Below, piece after piece: positions 8,462 to 16,750 of a stretch of DNA of 44,512 nt. Origin of the DNA: Planctomyces sp. SH-PL62 (GTDB taxonomy: Bacteria > Planctomycetota > Planctomycetia > Planctomycetales > Planctomycetaceae). Each line of letters begins with the position of its first letter. The stretch's first letter is position 1. The stretch covers positions 1 through 44,512 of the forward strand of contig CAMDEA010000059.1 in assembly GCA_945893045.1 (NCBI GenBank). Reading direction: 5' to 3'. A program made the translations under genes and the position numbers. The notes beneath the pieces were generated by a model. It saw only the letters and a program-made list of their open reading frames with translations. It was not told the DNA's origin and searched no databases.

Positions 8462-8881
8462 TCACTCTGGCGGCAGTTGGACGTAGCGGAACCAGTACGT
8501 GCAGACGGCGTCGGCGAGTTCGATGAATTCGTCGAGGTCCACCGGCTTGCGGAGGTAGGAGTTGGCTTGCAAGCGGTAGGCTTCCCGGATGTCGTCATCG
8601 GCGTCGGACGTGGTGAGGATGATGACCGGAATCGTTTGCAGGTCGCGATCGCTCTTGATGGTGGCCAGGATTTCGCGGCCGTCGATGCCCGGCAGGTTTA
8701 GATCCAGCAGCACGAGATCGGGGCGCGGAGCCAGAGCGAATGGCCCACTGCGGCGGAGGTAGGCCAGCGCAGTGTCGCCGTCCGTCGCCGCATGGACTTC
8801 ATTGATGATCCGGCTCTCGCGGAAACATTGCCGCGTCAATTCGACGTCGGCCGGGTTGTCCTCGATCAGCAAGATGTGCAT
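8462..8881 (-). CDS. Single-domain response regulator (Rcp1/CheY-like)
   Basis: The protein is a 139-residue receiver domain with no output domain. Acidic pocket residues lie in LLIEDNPADVE, the phospho-acceptor is Asp60 in LVLLDLNLPGIDG, and the conserved Lys is in YLRKPVDLDEF. The opening, including ELTRQCFRESRIINEV, is typical of the Rcp1 subfamily that partners phytochrome-like and PAS-type kinases. ATG 8881 lies 16 bases after the stop of the upstream histidine kinase on the same strand, so the two almost surely form a pair. An alternative start at 8911 would overlap the kinase end. Confidence 0.92.
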   Translation of the reverse strand: MHILLIEDNPADVELTRQCFRESRIINEVHAATDGDTALAYLRRSGPFALAPRPDLVLLDLNLPGIDGREILATIKSDRDLQTIPVIILTTSDADDDIREAYRLQANSYLRKPVDLDEFIELADAVCTYWFRYVQLPPE

Positions 8882-8897
8882 GGGGCGGGCGGGGCGA

Positions 8898-10442
8898 TCA
8901 AGGCGAGGCATGTTCCGGCTCGGTGGGGAGGGCATAAGGGGACGGCAGCGTGAAGTAGAAAGTGCTCCCCTGCCCGAATTGTGACTCAACCCAGATGCGG
9001 CCGCCGTAACGCTCGACGATTCGCTTGCAGATCGCCAGGCCGATGCCGGTGCCGGGGAAGTGATCCTGCGATTGCAGACGTTTGAAGATTTCGAAGACCC
9101 GCTCGTGGAATTCCGGCTTGATCCCGATGCCGTTGTCACGGACGGCGAATAGCCAGTTGGACTCGACCTGTTTGGCCGTGATGGCGACTCGCGGCGGACG
9201 GTCGCCCCGAAACTTCACCGCATTGCCAATCAGGTTTTGAAAGATCGCCTCCAACTGCGTGGCATCGGCCCACACCATGGGCAGCTTGCCGACCGTGACT
9301 TGCGCACCGGATTCGGCCACCAACTGCGATAGATTGTCGATGGCCAGCCGGCAAACGGCGTGGCTGTCGACGGTGATCCAAGACTCGGCTTTGTTGTCGA
9401 TCCGCGCGTACGTCAGCAGATCGCGCACCAGCGTCTGCATCCGCTGTGCTCCGTTCACCACGAATTGCAGCCAGCGAATGGCCCGCTCGTCGAGCTGCGC
9501 GGTGTAATGTTTCTCCAGGAGCTGGCAGTAACTGCTGACCGCTCGCAACGGCTCTTGCAGGTCGTGCGACGCGACGTAGGCGAACTGCTGGAGATCGACG
9601 TTACTGCGTTCGAGGTTTTGCGCATCACGCTCCAGACGATTCTGGGCCTGTTTCAATTCGGTGACGTCCAACAGCAACGCTTGAATGCCGATGACGTGGC
9701 CTTGAGCATCTTTGACCGGCGTGCGGATGACTTTCAGGTATTGCTCGCGGTCGCCGATCGTCAGTTTCTCGATGCGCTCTTCCGGCTGGCCCAGGTCGAT
9801 CACTTTGCGGATCATCGAACCGCTCGGCTTCACGGCCAACTGCGGCACCAATTCGTTTTGTGGCTTGCCCAAGAGATCGTCCACCGACGCGCCAAACATC
9901 TGGCAGAATTCCTCGTTGACGTACACGAAGTGGCCGCTGAGGTCCGTTCGCGAAATCCCGATCGGAACGTGATCGACCATCGAACGGAAAAACGTTGCCG
10001 CATCCTCGGCAACCTGCCGCAAGCACGAATCAATCCGCAATTGCTGAGCGGCCTCAACCGACTCCACCAGTTGCCAGCCGACCCAGGCCATCAAGCCCAT
10101 CGCGATCAAGGCTGCGCCGCGCTGGATCACTTCTTCCGCCGGCTGCACCGTCGCTTCGCCAATGAAATAGCCGGCAATCGTCAGCAGCACACACAACCCA
10201 CCCATGCTGATGAGCGATTCCTGACGGCGGCTGCCCAACACGATGGCGATCGGCAAGACATGCAGCATTGCCAACGCGCCACTGGCTGGCAGCGCACAGT
10301 CGACCGCGAAGATGCCGATGGCAAATAAGTACGCCATCCCGGTCGAAATCCGCCGAGACTGCGGCCGATGGCTGAGCGCATCCCGCCCCACGAGGCTGTT
10401 CCACGCGGCCGGCATCGAATTCATGAGGGACAGTCGAGTCAT
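8898..10442 (-). CDS. Membrane PAS sensor histidine kinase
   Basis: The protein has 514 residues. Four hydrophobic segments (~36-50, 55-70, 81-97, 108-124) form a membrane anchor, followed by a PAS domain (~150-262, HVPIGISRTDLSGHFVYVNE), a HisKA helix with ASHDLQEPLR (His293), and a HATPase domain with the N-box NLIGNAVKF (403-411), DNGIGI (436-441) and GTGIGLA (464-470). The HDLQEPLR form is that of phytochrome-like kinases whose partner is an Rcp1-like regulator, which is what follows 16 bases downstream. The signal is unknown. The start could be any of Met1, Met7 or Met10; none has a strong ribosome-binding site. Confidence 0.93.
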   Translation of the reverse strand: MTRLSLMNSMPAAWNSLVGRDALSHRPQSRRISTGMAYLFAIGIFAVDCALPASGALAMLHVLPIAIVLGSRRQESLISMGGLCVLLTIAGYFIGEATVQPAEEVIQRGAALIAMGLMAWVGWQLVESVEAAQQLRIDSCLRQVAEDAATFFRSMVDHVPIGISRTDLSGHFVYVNEEFCQMFGASVDDLLGKPQNELVPQLAVKPSGSMIRKVIDLGQPEERIEKLTIGDREQYLKVIRTPVKDAQGHVIGIQALLLDVTELKQAQNRLERDAQNLERSNVDLQQFAYVASHDLQEPLRAVSSYCQLLEKHYTAQLDERAIRWLQFVVNGAQRMQTLVRDLLTYARIDNKAESWITVDSHAVCRLAIDNLSQLVAESGAQVTVGKLPMVWADATQLEAIFQNLIGNAVKFRGDRPPRVAITAKQVESNWLFAVRDNGIGIKPEFHERVFEIFKRLQSQDHFPGTGIGLAICKRIVERYGGRIWVESQFGQGSTFYFTLPSPYALPTEPEHASP

Positions 10443-10477
10443 GACGGAGAAGGCTCGTCAGAAGGGAGTTTTGTTTT

Positions 10478-10711
10478 GGCCCCCATCCAGCTTGCCTGGA
10501 TGGAGCAGAGATGGAGTGCTAACCGGCAATCATCTTCTCCGTCAGACCCCATCCAGCTCGTCTGAATGGTGAATCAGATTCTTTGGCGTGCGCTGCCCCG
10601 GTGATCTGCTTCACCATCCGCGCGAGGCGGATGGGGTCAGAGTCCAGGGATGTTTGTCGTTCTTAGCTCACCATCGTTCGCCCCATCCAGACAAGCTGGA
10701 TGGGGGCGGAA
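10478..10711. repeat. Composite nested palindrome, copy 1 (CCATCC family)
   Basis: Four small self-complementary hairpins are arranged as an outer inverted pair (10478-10505 and 10680-10710, stem CCATCCAG/CTGGATGG) around an inner inverted pair (10544-10570 and 10611-10637, CCATCC…/…GGATGG flanked by GACCCC and GGGGTC). A second copy with the same order and partly the same connecting sequence is at 31161-31419. It accounts for most of the 320-base gap 10443-10762, which otherwise shows no gene. Confidence 0.85.
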
Positions 10712-10762
10712 ACCTGCTGCACTTGGAATTCGTAAGTCTCAGAAAAATCAAAAATGAGTTTC

Positions 10763-11437
10763 TCATCCAGCTTCCAAAACCATGCGTACCAAATCGGCCA
10801 TCGAGTTGGCTTCCATTTTTTCCACGATGCTGCCGCGTTGGTTGCGGACGGTGTTGGGGCTGGTTCCCAACTGCATCGCAATCTGTTTCACATTTTGTCC
10901 GGCCACCAACTCTTTGAGGATTTCCCGCTCGCGCTGCGACAGCTTGTTGAGTTTGGCAGACACGGACTCAGTGCCGGCCGGTGGCTCGCGGCGCTGTTCC
11001 GATTGGGCGAGCGCGTCACGGACGGCGGTCAGCAGTTGTTGATCGCTGCACGGCTTCTCCAGCAGATTGACCGCTCCGGATTTCATCGCCGAGACGACGG
11101 CCGGGACTTCGGCATACGCAGTCAACACGATGGTGGGCAGTTTGGGCTTTTTTCGCATGACCTCTTGCAGCACGTCCAAGCCGTTGATCTCCGGCATCTT
11201 CAGGTCGAGGATCAGGCAGGTGTTGGGCTTTGAGGTCGCCGTTTGCAGAAACTGCTTGGGCGAATCGAATGTGCGCACCTGATAGTGCTCGGACTCCAGC
11301 AAGTCGCGCAGCGAATCGCGCACGGCCGGTTCGTCGTCCAGCACGAAGACCGTGGATTCGTGGGGCAGGTTTTCAACCTGCCTGGAATGGACGGGCAGGT
11401 TGGAAACCTGCCCCACGGCTGGCAAAGTGGTCTTCAT
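10763..11437 (-). CDS. FixJ/TtrR-type response regulator (REC-LuxR HTH)
   Basis: The protein has 224 residues. The receiver domain (~29-145) has FVLDDEPAVRDSLRDLL, phospho-acceptor Asp78 in CLILDLKMPEING, and Lys128 in LLEKPCSD. The LuxR-type helix-turn-helix (~165-222) has LSQREREILKELVAG and SPNTVRNQRGSIVEKM. It is a transcription factor controlled by the overlapping kinase gene (the ATG overlaps the kinase stop by 4 bases). Residues 8-26 are encoded by a 57 bp palindrome and have no counterpart in ordinary receiver domains, so the N-terminus carries a repeat-derived extension. Met1 seems the only good start before the receiver domain. Confidence 0.92.
   Translation of the reverse strand: MKTTLPAVGQVSNLPVHSRQVENLPHESTVFVLDDEPAVRDSLRDLLESEHYQVRTFDSPKQFLQTATSKPNTCLILDLKMPEINGLDVLQEVMRKKPKLPTIVLTAYAEVPAVVSAMKSGAVNLLEKPCSDQQLLTAVRDALAQSEQRREPPAGTESVSAKLNKLSQREREILKELVAGQNVKQIAMQLGTSPNTVRNQRGSIVEKMEANSMADLVRMVLEAG
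11360..11416. repeat. In-frame 57 bp double-hairpin element inside response regulator
   Basis: The outer ends GTGGGGCAGG and CCTGCCCCAC are inverse. Each half is itself a hairpin: GGCAGGTT-TTC-AACCTGCC, then GGCAGGTT-GGA-AACCTGCC. The length of 57 bp is exactly 19 codons, and the element is read as residues 8-26 of the regulator. It resembles the class I elements except that the foot is GTGG rather than GTAG. Confidence 0.9.
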
Positions 11438-13107
11438 CCCGCAACTCCTGGCAGAATCGGCAACGTGAATTCCAAGGTCAAACCGCGCGTCAGATTTGAC
11501 TGGGCGGTCAGCCGGCCGCCGTGCGACTCGATGATCGAACGGCTGATCGACAGCCCCATGCCCAGTCCTTGTTCTTTGGTTGTGAAGAACGGCTCAAACA
11601 ACCGGTCGAGGTTTTGTGCCGCGCAGCCTGCGCCGTGATCGGTGACGCTGACCGCGACGGACTCGTGATCAAGTATTCGCGATTCGACCGACAGCCGCCG
11701 TTCCTCGGTGGGCGTGTGCTGCATCGCCTCGAAACTATTGCGGACGAGATTCAGCATCACCTGCTGCAATTGGATGCGGTCAGCTCGGACGCGCGGCAAC
11801 TCGTCAGGCAGCTCCAGCCGGACATGCACCTCGCGACCTGCGGCCTCGTTGCGGACCATCTCCAGCACGTCGCGGATCGTGTCGTTCAAGTCGGTCTCGG
11901 TTTGCTCTGGCGGACGCTTGCTGACCAGCCGCCGCAACCGTTTGATGATCTCGCCCGCCAGCAACGCTTGCTGCGACGTCTTCTCCAGGCACGTCGCCAG
12001 CTCCTCGCGCGACCACTCGTTCGACCGCAGCCGGCGCAGCGCCGCCTGCGCGTAATTCGCGACCGCCGTCAGCGGCTGATTCAGCTCGTGAGCGATCCCG
12101 GTCGCCAGCTCGCCGAGCATCGTCTGCCGCGAGACATAAACCAACTGCTCTTGCTGCTGCCGGGCTTGCTCTTCGGCTCCCTTGTGATCGGTGACATCGT
12201 CCGCGGCCACCAGCACTAATCGAGGTCTCCCCTCCGGCGTCCGGCGGAAAATCACCGTCCGAAAATGCAGCCAACGCCAACTTCCATCCGCATGGCGAAT
12301 GCGAGCTTCCAATTCATGAATTTCGTCGTCGCGAATCTCCATCGAGTCGGCCATCGCCTGCTTGGCACGCGGCAAGTCGTCGGGGTGGATCGTCACCGTC
12401 AGGAAGTCATCCGTCCAATCGCGGACATCATCCAACTCGTATCCCAGCAGCGTGCGGAGTTGTTGGTTCGCATACACCAGCCGCCGCGAAGCGACATCCC
12501 GAATGTAAACCATGCTGGGTGTTGCATCGGTGATCCGCTCGACGAACCTCCGGCTTTCGTCCAACGCCTCTTCCGCGCGTCTCCGCTCCGCAATCTCGCG
12601 CTGCAAGCCTTCGTTCGCGGCGGACAGCTCGGCGGTGCGCTCGCGCACCCGCTGTTCCAACTCATCACGCCACACCAGCTCCAGGCCCTTGCGCTCGATC
12701 GCGTAACGCAGCGACTTTCGCAGCAGGTCGCCGGTCAGCGAGTTCTTACAGAGGTAGTCCTGTGCTCCCAGATGGACCGCTTCCAGCGCGGTCTCGTCGT
12801 TGTCGTGGCCCGTCAGCACCACCATCGGCAGCCACGGCGCGAGCTGTCGAACCGAGTCGCAGGTCTGCAAACCATGACTGTCCGGCAACGACAAATCGAG
12901 CAGCACCGCCGCGAACGGTGACACGGGATTGGACGATCGCAGCAGGTCGAGTCCCTCGGCCAGCGTGCCCCGGGCGACGACGCGCCATTCGTTATCCGGC
13001 CGCTCGGCGAGCATCGCTCCAATGAGCACGCGATCCGCTTCGCTGTCTTCGATCAGGAGGATTTCACGTGAAGAAGGAACCATGCTGCCGCCGCGAAGAT
13101 TCGTCAT
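11434..13107 (-). CDS. Hybrid sensor kinase REC-PAS-HisKA-HATPase (FixL-like)
   Basis: The protein has 557 residues and no membrane segment. The N-terminal receiver (~14-135) has ILLIEDSEADR, Asp71 in AAVLLDLSLPD and Lys121 in YLCKNS. A coiled coil follows (~148-185), then PAS (~186-305, TIHPDDLPRAKQAM and RHADGSWRWLHFRT), HisKA (TGIAHELNQPLTAV, His340), and HATPase (NLVRNSFEAM, FFTTKEQGLGMGLSISRSII). The AHELNQPL box and the coupled FixJ-like gene point to a FixL/FixJ-type phosphorelay. No haem-binding evidence was seen in the PAS domain. Met9 (13083) is an alternative start. Confidence 0.92.
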   Translation of the reverse strand: MTNLRGGSMVPSSREILLIEDSEADRVLIGAMLAERPDNEWRVVARGTLAEGLDLLRSSNPVSPFAAVLLDLSLPDSHGLQTCDSVRQLAPWLPMVVLTGHDNDETALEAVHLGAQDYLCKNSLTGDLLRKSLRYAIERKGLELVWRDELEQRVRERTAELSAANEGLQREIAERRRAEEALDESRRFVERITDATPSMVYIRDVASRRLVYANQQLRTLLGYELDDVRDWTDDFLTVTIHPDDLPRAKQAMADSMEIRDDEIHELEARIRHADGSWRWLHFRTVIFRRTPEGRPRLVLVAADDVTDHKGAEEQARQQQEQLVYVSRQTMLGELATGIAHELNQPLTAVANYAQAALRRLRSNEWSREELATCLEKTSQQALLAGEIIKRLRRLVSKRPPEQTETDLNDTIRDVLEMVRNEAAGREVHVRLELPDELPRVRADRIQLQQVMLNLVRNSFEAMQHTPTEERRLSVESRILDHESVAVSVTDHGAGCAAQNLDRLFEPFFTTKEQGLGMGLSISRSIIESHGGRLTAQSNLTRGLTLEFTLPILPGVAG

Positions 13108-13476
13108 CGACCGCGCGGCATCCCTTCCACACGACGAGCTTTCCCATCAACCACGGGAGCTTGTTGCACCGCTGCAACAGGCTTCGACCAACCCGGCCCG
13201 ATTGCTCGCGCCTCTGGGCGTCAATTCAGGCTCGGCCATGATGTTCGCGCCTCTCGGCGAACGTAAGCAGCCGTTATTGCGTTTGCACGCTTTCGCAACC
13301 GACACCGCTTGCCGCTGCGGCACGACCGACAGACTCGGCACAACCGGCCGTGGGCAAAACTCCAAAATCCAAGTCTCACGGTCCCAACGGCACCGCAGTT
13401 CCTGGTTGAACATGGCTCGGCGGAGCCGCAACCAAATTGGGACTGCCACAAAAAGATTCGGAGGCTGGTGCGATCG
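13108..13476. other. Gene-free stretch with small palindromes upstream of FixL-like kinase
   Basis: I see no convincing gene. An inverted pair GTCCCAA (13381-13387) and TTGGGAC (13437-13443) encloses a smaller hairpin GGCTCGGCGGAGCC with flanking GGTTG/CAACC. Two related motifs, CTCGCGCCTCTGGGCG near 13206 and TTCGCGCCTCTCGGCG near 13245, look like diverged copies of one short repeat. A possible 100-residue reading frame (minus strand, 13147-13449) is made largely of these repeats and is not called. Any promoter for the kinase should be here, but I cannot point to one. Confidence 0.5.
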
Positions 13477-13575
13477 AAAATAAGGATTGCCGAATAAGGA
13501 TTGAAGAAGGCAGAGGGTCAGACTTGATTGTGCTCCTTCTCACTTCTGAAATCCTTATTCGGCAATCCTTATTCT
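13477..13575. repeat. Class II inverted repeat, copy E (AATAAGGATTG family)
   Basis: The left arm (13477-13511) holds two exact tandem units AATAAGGATTGCCG and AATAAGGATTGAAG. The right arm (13533-13575) is inverse. The spacer is ~22 bp, the shortest. It lies in the 567-base gap between the unknown 460-residue gene's stop and the FixL-like gene's start. The stretch from 13576 to 13674 shows nothing I can name. Confidence 0.9.
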
Positions 13576-13674
13576 CTGCCCCCCCAAGCGAGGGATGACG
13601 GAGAAATCTTCTCGCTGTGAGACGAAATCAAACATTTGCAGTGCAACTGGGCCGGAAAAAGACTCCCGACCCCT

Positions 13675-15057
13675 TCACGCGCGCCGTGGATCGGTCGCGG
13701 AAATGATCTCGGAGATCCCGCTTTGACTGAAGCCTTTGTAGCCGTCGTCCCGTTGCAAGATCTCCAAGTGCGAGCCGATCGCGCCGTTGCTCAAGAACTG
13801 CTCCGCTTGCTCGGCCGTGATTTGCTTCGACGCCAACAATCGCTCAACGTGCTGCGGTTTCACCGGCCAGATTTCGCCGCGCGTGAATGCCTGGCGGAGA
13901 TACGGCAAGTCCGTAAACGGCGGCATCGTCAGGATGCCGGCTTCGTCCAGTTGATCTCGCGTCGCGTTGAAATCGAACTGGCACTCGAGGTGATGCAAGC
14001 CCGCCTGTAAGAACGCCTCACCGTGCAGCTCACACCACAGGCCGACGGTGCCCAGTTCGTTGCGCGGCGGCAACGGTTCGTGCGAGAAGTCCTGCGAGAC
14101 TTCGTCCGGCGACATATCCACATCCGCGAAAATCGTCACGCCGGTCACCGGATGCTCGATGACTTGCGCCCCCCAGCCCGCCTCGCGGCCGGCGTAAAAA
14201 CGCTCGCGAAGTTGAAAGCCGATCTTTTCCAGGAAAGCGATCAGCCGTGTGAACTGCGCGCGGCTCGACCGATAGGTGTGATGATCGTGATTCGCCCAGC
14301 CGAGACCGAGCGAATCCTGCCGTGCTCGCTGTTTGCGGCCCGCGCGATTGCGACGTTGCCAGTAATCCCGCTCCGCCGCGAAGAACAACTCGCAGGTGCG
14401 GTCTCGGCCGAGTTCGGCAATCGCCGCGTCCGCCAGTTGGCTGGCCAGCGCGAAGCCATCCGCAGAATTGTCGAAGTCTCGCTGCCGCAGTCGCATCGCT
14501 TCCGAGTGCTTCGCAATCGCGTCGAGCGGCACCACTTTGTCGAGGGCTGGCTCGAAGGCCAACGAACCGTGTCGCTCCAACACCCACACCTCGACGCCGT
14601 TTTCGTGAGCAACTCGCGCTCGGCGAACGGACGCGAGCGAAGCACCTTGAATGGCCACATTGCTCAGGTTGTGCGCCGCGAGGAAATCGGCAACTGCTTC
14701 CACTTTCAGAACAACCTGCCGAGATTTTCCCACATGAATGCGGACTCTCGGAAATAGGCCGAGCGAATGCTTCCAAGACCGGACTTTCGGGACGGCCGTG
14801 TCTGGCTCATAGCCAACCTGACTCAACTCTTCCAAAGCCTCGTCGTCCGCCGGCAGCGCAAAGTGGTCGATCCAATCGACCAGCCTCGTCCCCGTTTGTT
14901 CGAGCATCTGCCGGCGAAGCGTTGCGAGAAAGGAATTGTTCTGCACGGCATCCTCCAGGACACCATGCACCCACTTCGCGGGCGCGGGTTGCGGCTTCCA
15001 AGTGTGAGCCGTGAGTGCGGAAATCCGTTCGTCATTCGTTTGTGATGCGGCAGCCAT
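13675..15057 (-). CDS. Conserved-looking protein of unknown function
   Basis: I do not recognise this 460-residue cytoplasmic protein. There is no signal peptide or membrane segment. Residues ~215-245 are very basic (RDYWQRRNRAGRKQRARQ), followed by GLGWANHDHHTYRSSR. The segment after that (FTRLIAFLEKIGFQLRERFYAG to GLWCELHGEAFLQAGLHHLE) has the alternating beta pattern and spaced His/Glu of a VOC/glyoxalase-like fold, but this is only a resemblance. ATG 15057 is preferred over TTG 15063 because GGAG lies 6 bases before it. The gene has its own promoter-like module at 15093-15139, diverging from glgA. Confidence 0.8.
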   Translation of the reverse strand: MAAASQTNDERISALTAHTWKPQPAPAKWVHGVLEDAVQNNSFLATLRRQMLEQTGTRLVDWIDHFALPADDEALEELSQVGYEPDTAVPKVRSWKHSLGLFPRVRIHVGKSRQVVLKVEAVADFLAAHNLSNVAIQGASLASVRRARVAHENGVEVWVLERHGSLAFEPALDKVVPLDAIAKHSEAMRLRQRDFDNSADGFALASQLADAAIAELGRDRTCELFFAAERDYWQRRNRAGRKQRARQDSLGLGWANHDHHTYRSSRAQFTRLIAFLEKIGFQLRERFYAGREAGWGAQVIEHPVTGVTIFADVDMSPDEVSQDFSHEPLPPRNELGTVGLWCELHGEAFLQAGLHHLECQFDFNATRDQLDEAGILTMPPFTDLPYLRQAFTRGEIWPVKPQHVERLLASKQITAEQAEQFLSNGAIGSHLEILQRDDGYKGFSQSGISEIISATDPRRA

Positions 15058-15092
15058 GAGCAACTCCGTTTTGTGGTGGTCTCGAAAGCGAA

Positions 15093-15139
15093 TTTATACC
15101 GCGCACGGCCATTCGTGAGACACTCAGGCGAGCGGGGCG
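15093..15139 (-). promoter_or_regulatory. Conserved promoter-like module, copy 1
   Basis: On the minus strand the order is CGCCCCGCTCGCCTG (15139-15125), then TGTCTCA, GGCCG, and TATAAA (15098-15093), about 36 bases before the ATG at 15057. Copy 2 (23691-23742) has the same parts with the same 26-base distance from CGCCTG to TATA. Copy 3 is at 41903-41945. The -10 role of TATAAA is inferred from position. Confidence 0.55.
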
Positions 15140-15264
15140 CGAGAGGTCGAGAACTCGACGAAACGGCGGAGTGGTTGCTCTTCTCCGCATGTCTGTGTTG
15201 AAATTGCCGAGCCGCTCGTCACGCCCAGCCAATCGTTTTCTGTTTCAGACCCGTGGAGTTTGTT

Positions 15265-16749
15265 ATGCGGATCGTCCAAATCTGTTCGGAAGCCGTCCCC
15301 TTCGCGAAGACAGGAGGCTTGGCGGACGTGGCTGGTGCGCTGAGCAAAGCGCTGGCGGACCTGGGTCACGAGGTGACGTTGATCCTGCCGTTGTACTCGC
15401 GCTTCATCGCGAAATGCGGCGTCGATGTGCAGCCAGTTGGAGAACCATTTGAAATCCCACTGGGCAGTCGGCGAGTGTTGATTCGGCTCAAGCGGGCCCA
15501 GATGCCGGGAAGTTCTGCCACCGTCGTCTTCGTCGATCAACCGGAGTTCTTCGACCGCGACGGCCTGTATCAGGATCCGATCACAAAAGCGGACTACGCC
15601 GACAACGCGGAACGCTTCATGGCGTTCAATCGTGCCTCGCTGGAAGCGGTCGCGCGATTGGAACTCAAGCCCGATGTCATCCACGCTCACGACTGGCAGA
15701 CCGGATTGGTGATGGCGTTGCTGGCAGGACAGTTCCGCGATTGGGTTCCCGATCTGCGCCGCACGGCGGCGATCTTCACGCTGCACAACATGGCGTTTCA
15801 AGGTGCGTACCCGCCCGCAACGATGCCTCTGACCGGATTGGGCTGGGAGTATTTCAACTGGAAACAAATGGAAGGCTGGAACCAAGTGAATCTGTTGAAG
15901 ACGGGGATTGTCTTCGCCGATCAACTTTCGACCGTCAGTCCGACGTACTCGCGTGAGATTCAAACCGCCGACTTCGGTCACGGCCTGGATGGCGTGTTAC
16001 AAGACCGAACCGCCGATCTCACGGGCATCCTCAACGGCATTGACCCGCACGAGTGGAGTCCGTCTGCCGATTCGCATCTCCCCGCGCGGTATGACTTCGA
16101 TGCGCTAGAGACTGGCAAGGTCACGTGCAAGCGAACTTTGCAGGAGCGTTTGAATCTGCCCGTGCGCGGCGACGTGCCGCTGCTGAGCATGGTCTCACGC
16201 ATGACCTGGCAGAAGGGCTTCGATTTGATCGGCGTGTGTGCCAGCCGGTTGCTCGAACGAGACGTACAACTTGTCTTCTTGGGGAATGGACAGCCGGAGT
16301 ACGAGGATCTCTGCCGGCATCTGGCTGCGGCGCATCCGCACAAAGTCCGCGCGGTGATCGGCTACGACGAAGCGCTGTCGCATCTGATCGAGGCGGGTTC
16401 GGACATGTTCCTGATGCCCAGCAAGTTCGAGCCGTGTGGATTGAACCAGATGTATTCGATGGCTTATGGCACTCCGCCGATTGTCCGCGCGACCGGTGGG
16501 CTGGCTGATTCAGTCGTGGGGACGACGACCGAAACTCTGATCGACGGCACCGCGACTGGTTTCGTGTTTCACGATCACGACCCGGACCAGTTTTGGCAGC
16601 AGCTCGACTGGGCGTTGAAGCTGTTCGCCGATCAACCCGCCTGGCGTCGGCTGCAACGTGCCGGGATGTCACGCGATTGGAGCTGGAACCGTTCGGCCCG
16701 CGAGTACGTCGCGCTCTACGAAAAGGCGTTGACGCAGCGCGTTTCGTGA
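15265..16749 (+). CDS. glgA: Glycogen synthase GlgA
   Basis: The protein has 494 residues, as expected for bacterial GT5 glycogen synthases. It adds glucose from ADP-glucose (possibly UDP-glucose) to alpha-1,4-glucan in the cytoplasm. The ADP-glucose-binding loop KTGGLADV is at residues ~16-23. DVIHAHDWQTGL, the Rossmann-domain start VSRMTWQKGFDL and the GT-B motif SKFEPCGLNQMYSMAYGT with TGGLADSV are all present. ATG 15265 is preferred over GTG 15253 because GGAG at 15254-15257 gives normal spacing. A small gene starts one base after the stop. No glgB or glgC is in the window. Confidence 0.96.
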   Translation: MRIVQICSEAVPFAKTGGLADVAGALSKALADLGHEVTLILPLYSRFIAKCGVDVQPVGEPFEIPLGSRRVLIRLKRAQMPGSSATVVFVDQPEFFDRDGLYQDPITKADYADNAERFMAFNRASLEAVARLELKPDVIHAHDWQTGLVMALLAGQFRDWVPDLRRTAAIFTLHNMAFQGAYPPATMPLTGLGWEYFNWKQMEGWNQVNLLKTGIVFADQLSTVSPTYSREIQTADFGHGLDGVLQDRTADLTGILNGIDPHEWSPSADSHLPARYDFDALETGKVTCKRTLQERLNLPVRGDVPLLSMVSRMTWQKGFDLIGVCASRLLERDVQLVFLGNGQPEYEDLCRHLAAAHPHKVRAVIGYDEALSHLIEAGSDMFLMPSKFEPCGLNQMYSMAYGTPPIVRATGGLADSVVGTTTETLIDGTATGFVFHDHDPDQFWQQLDWALKLFADQPAWRRLQRAGMSRDWSWNRSAREYVALYEKALTQRVS

Positions 16750-16750
16750 A

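Noticed and set aside
13147..13449. 100-residue minus-strand frame upstream of the FixL-like kinase
   Set aside because: Consists mostly of small repeats (two SPRGA/TPRGA-type units from CGCGCCTCT motifs); no start site or family.
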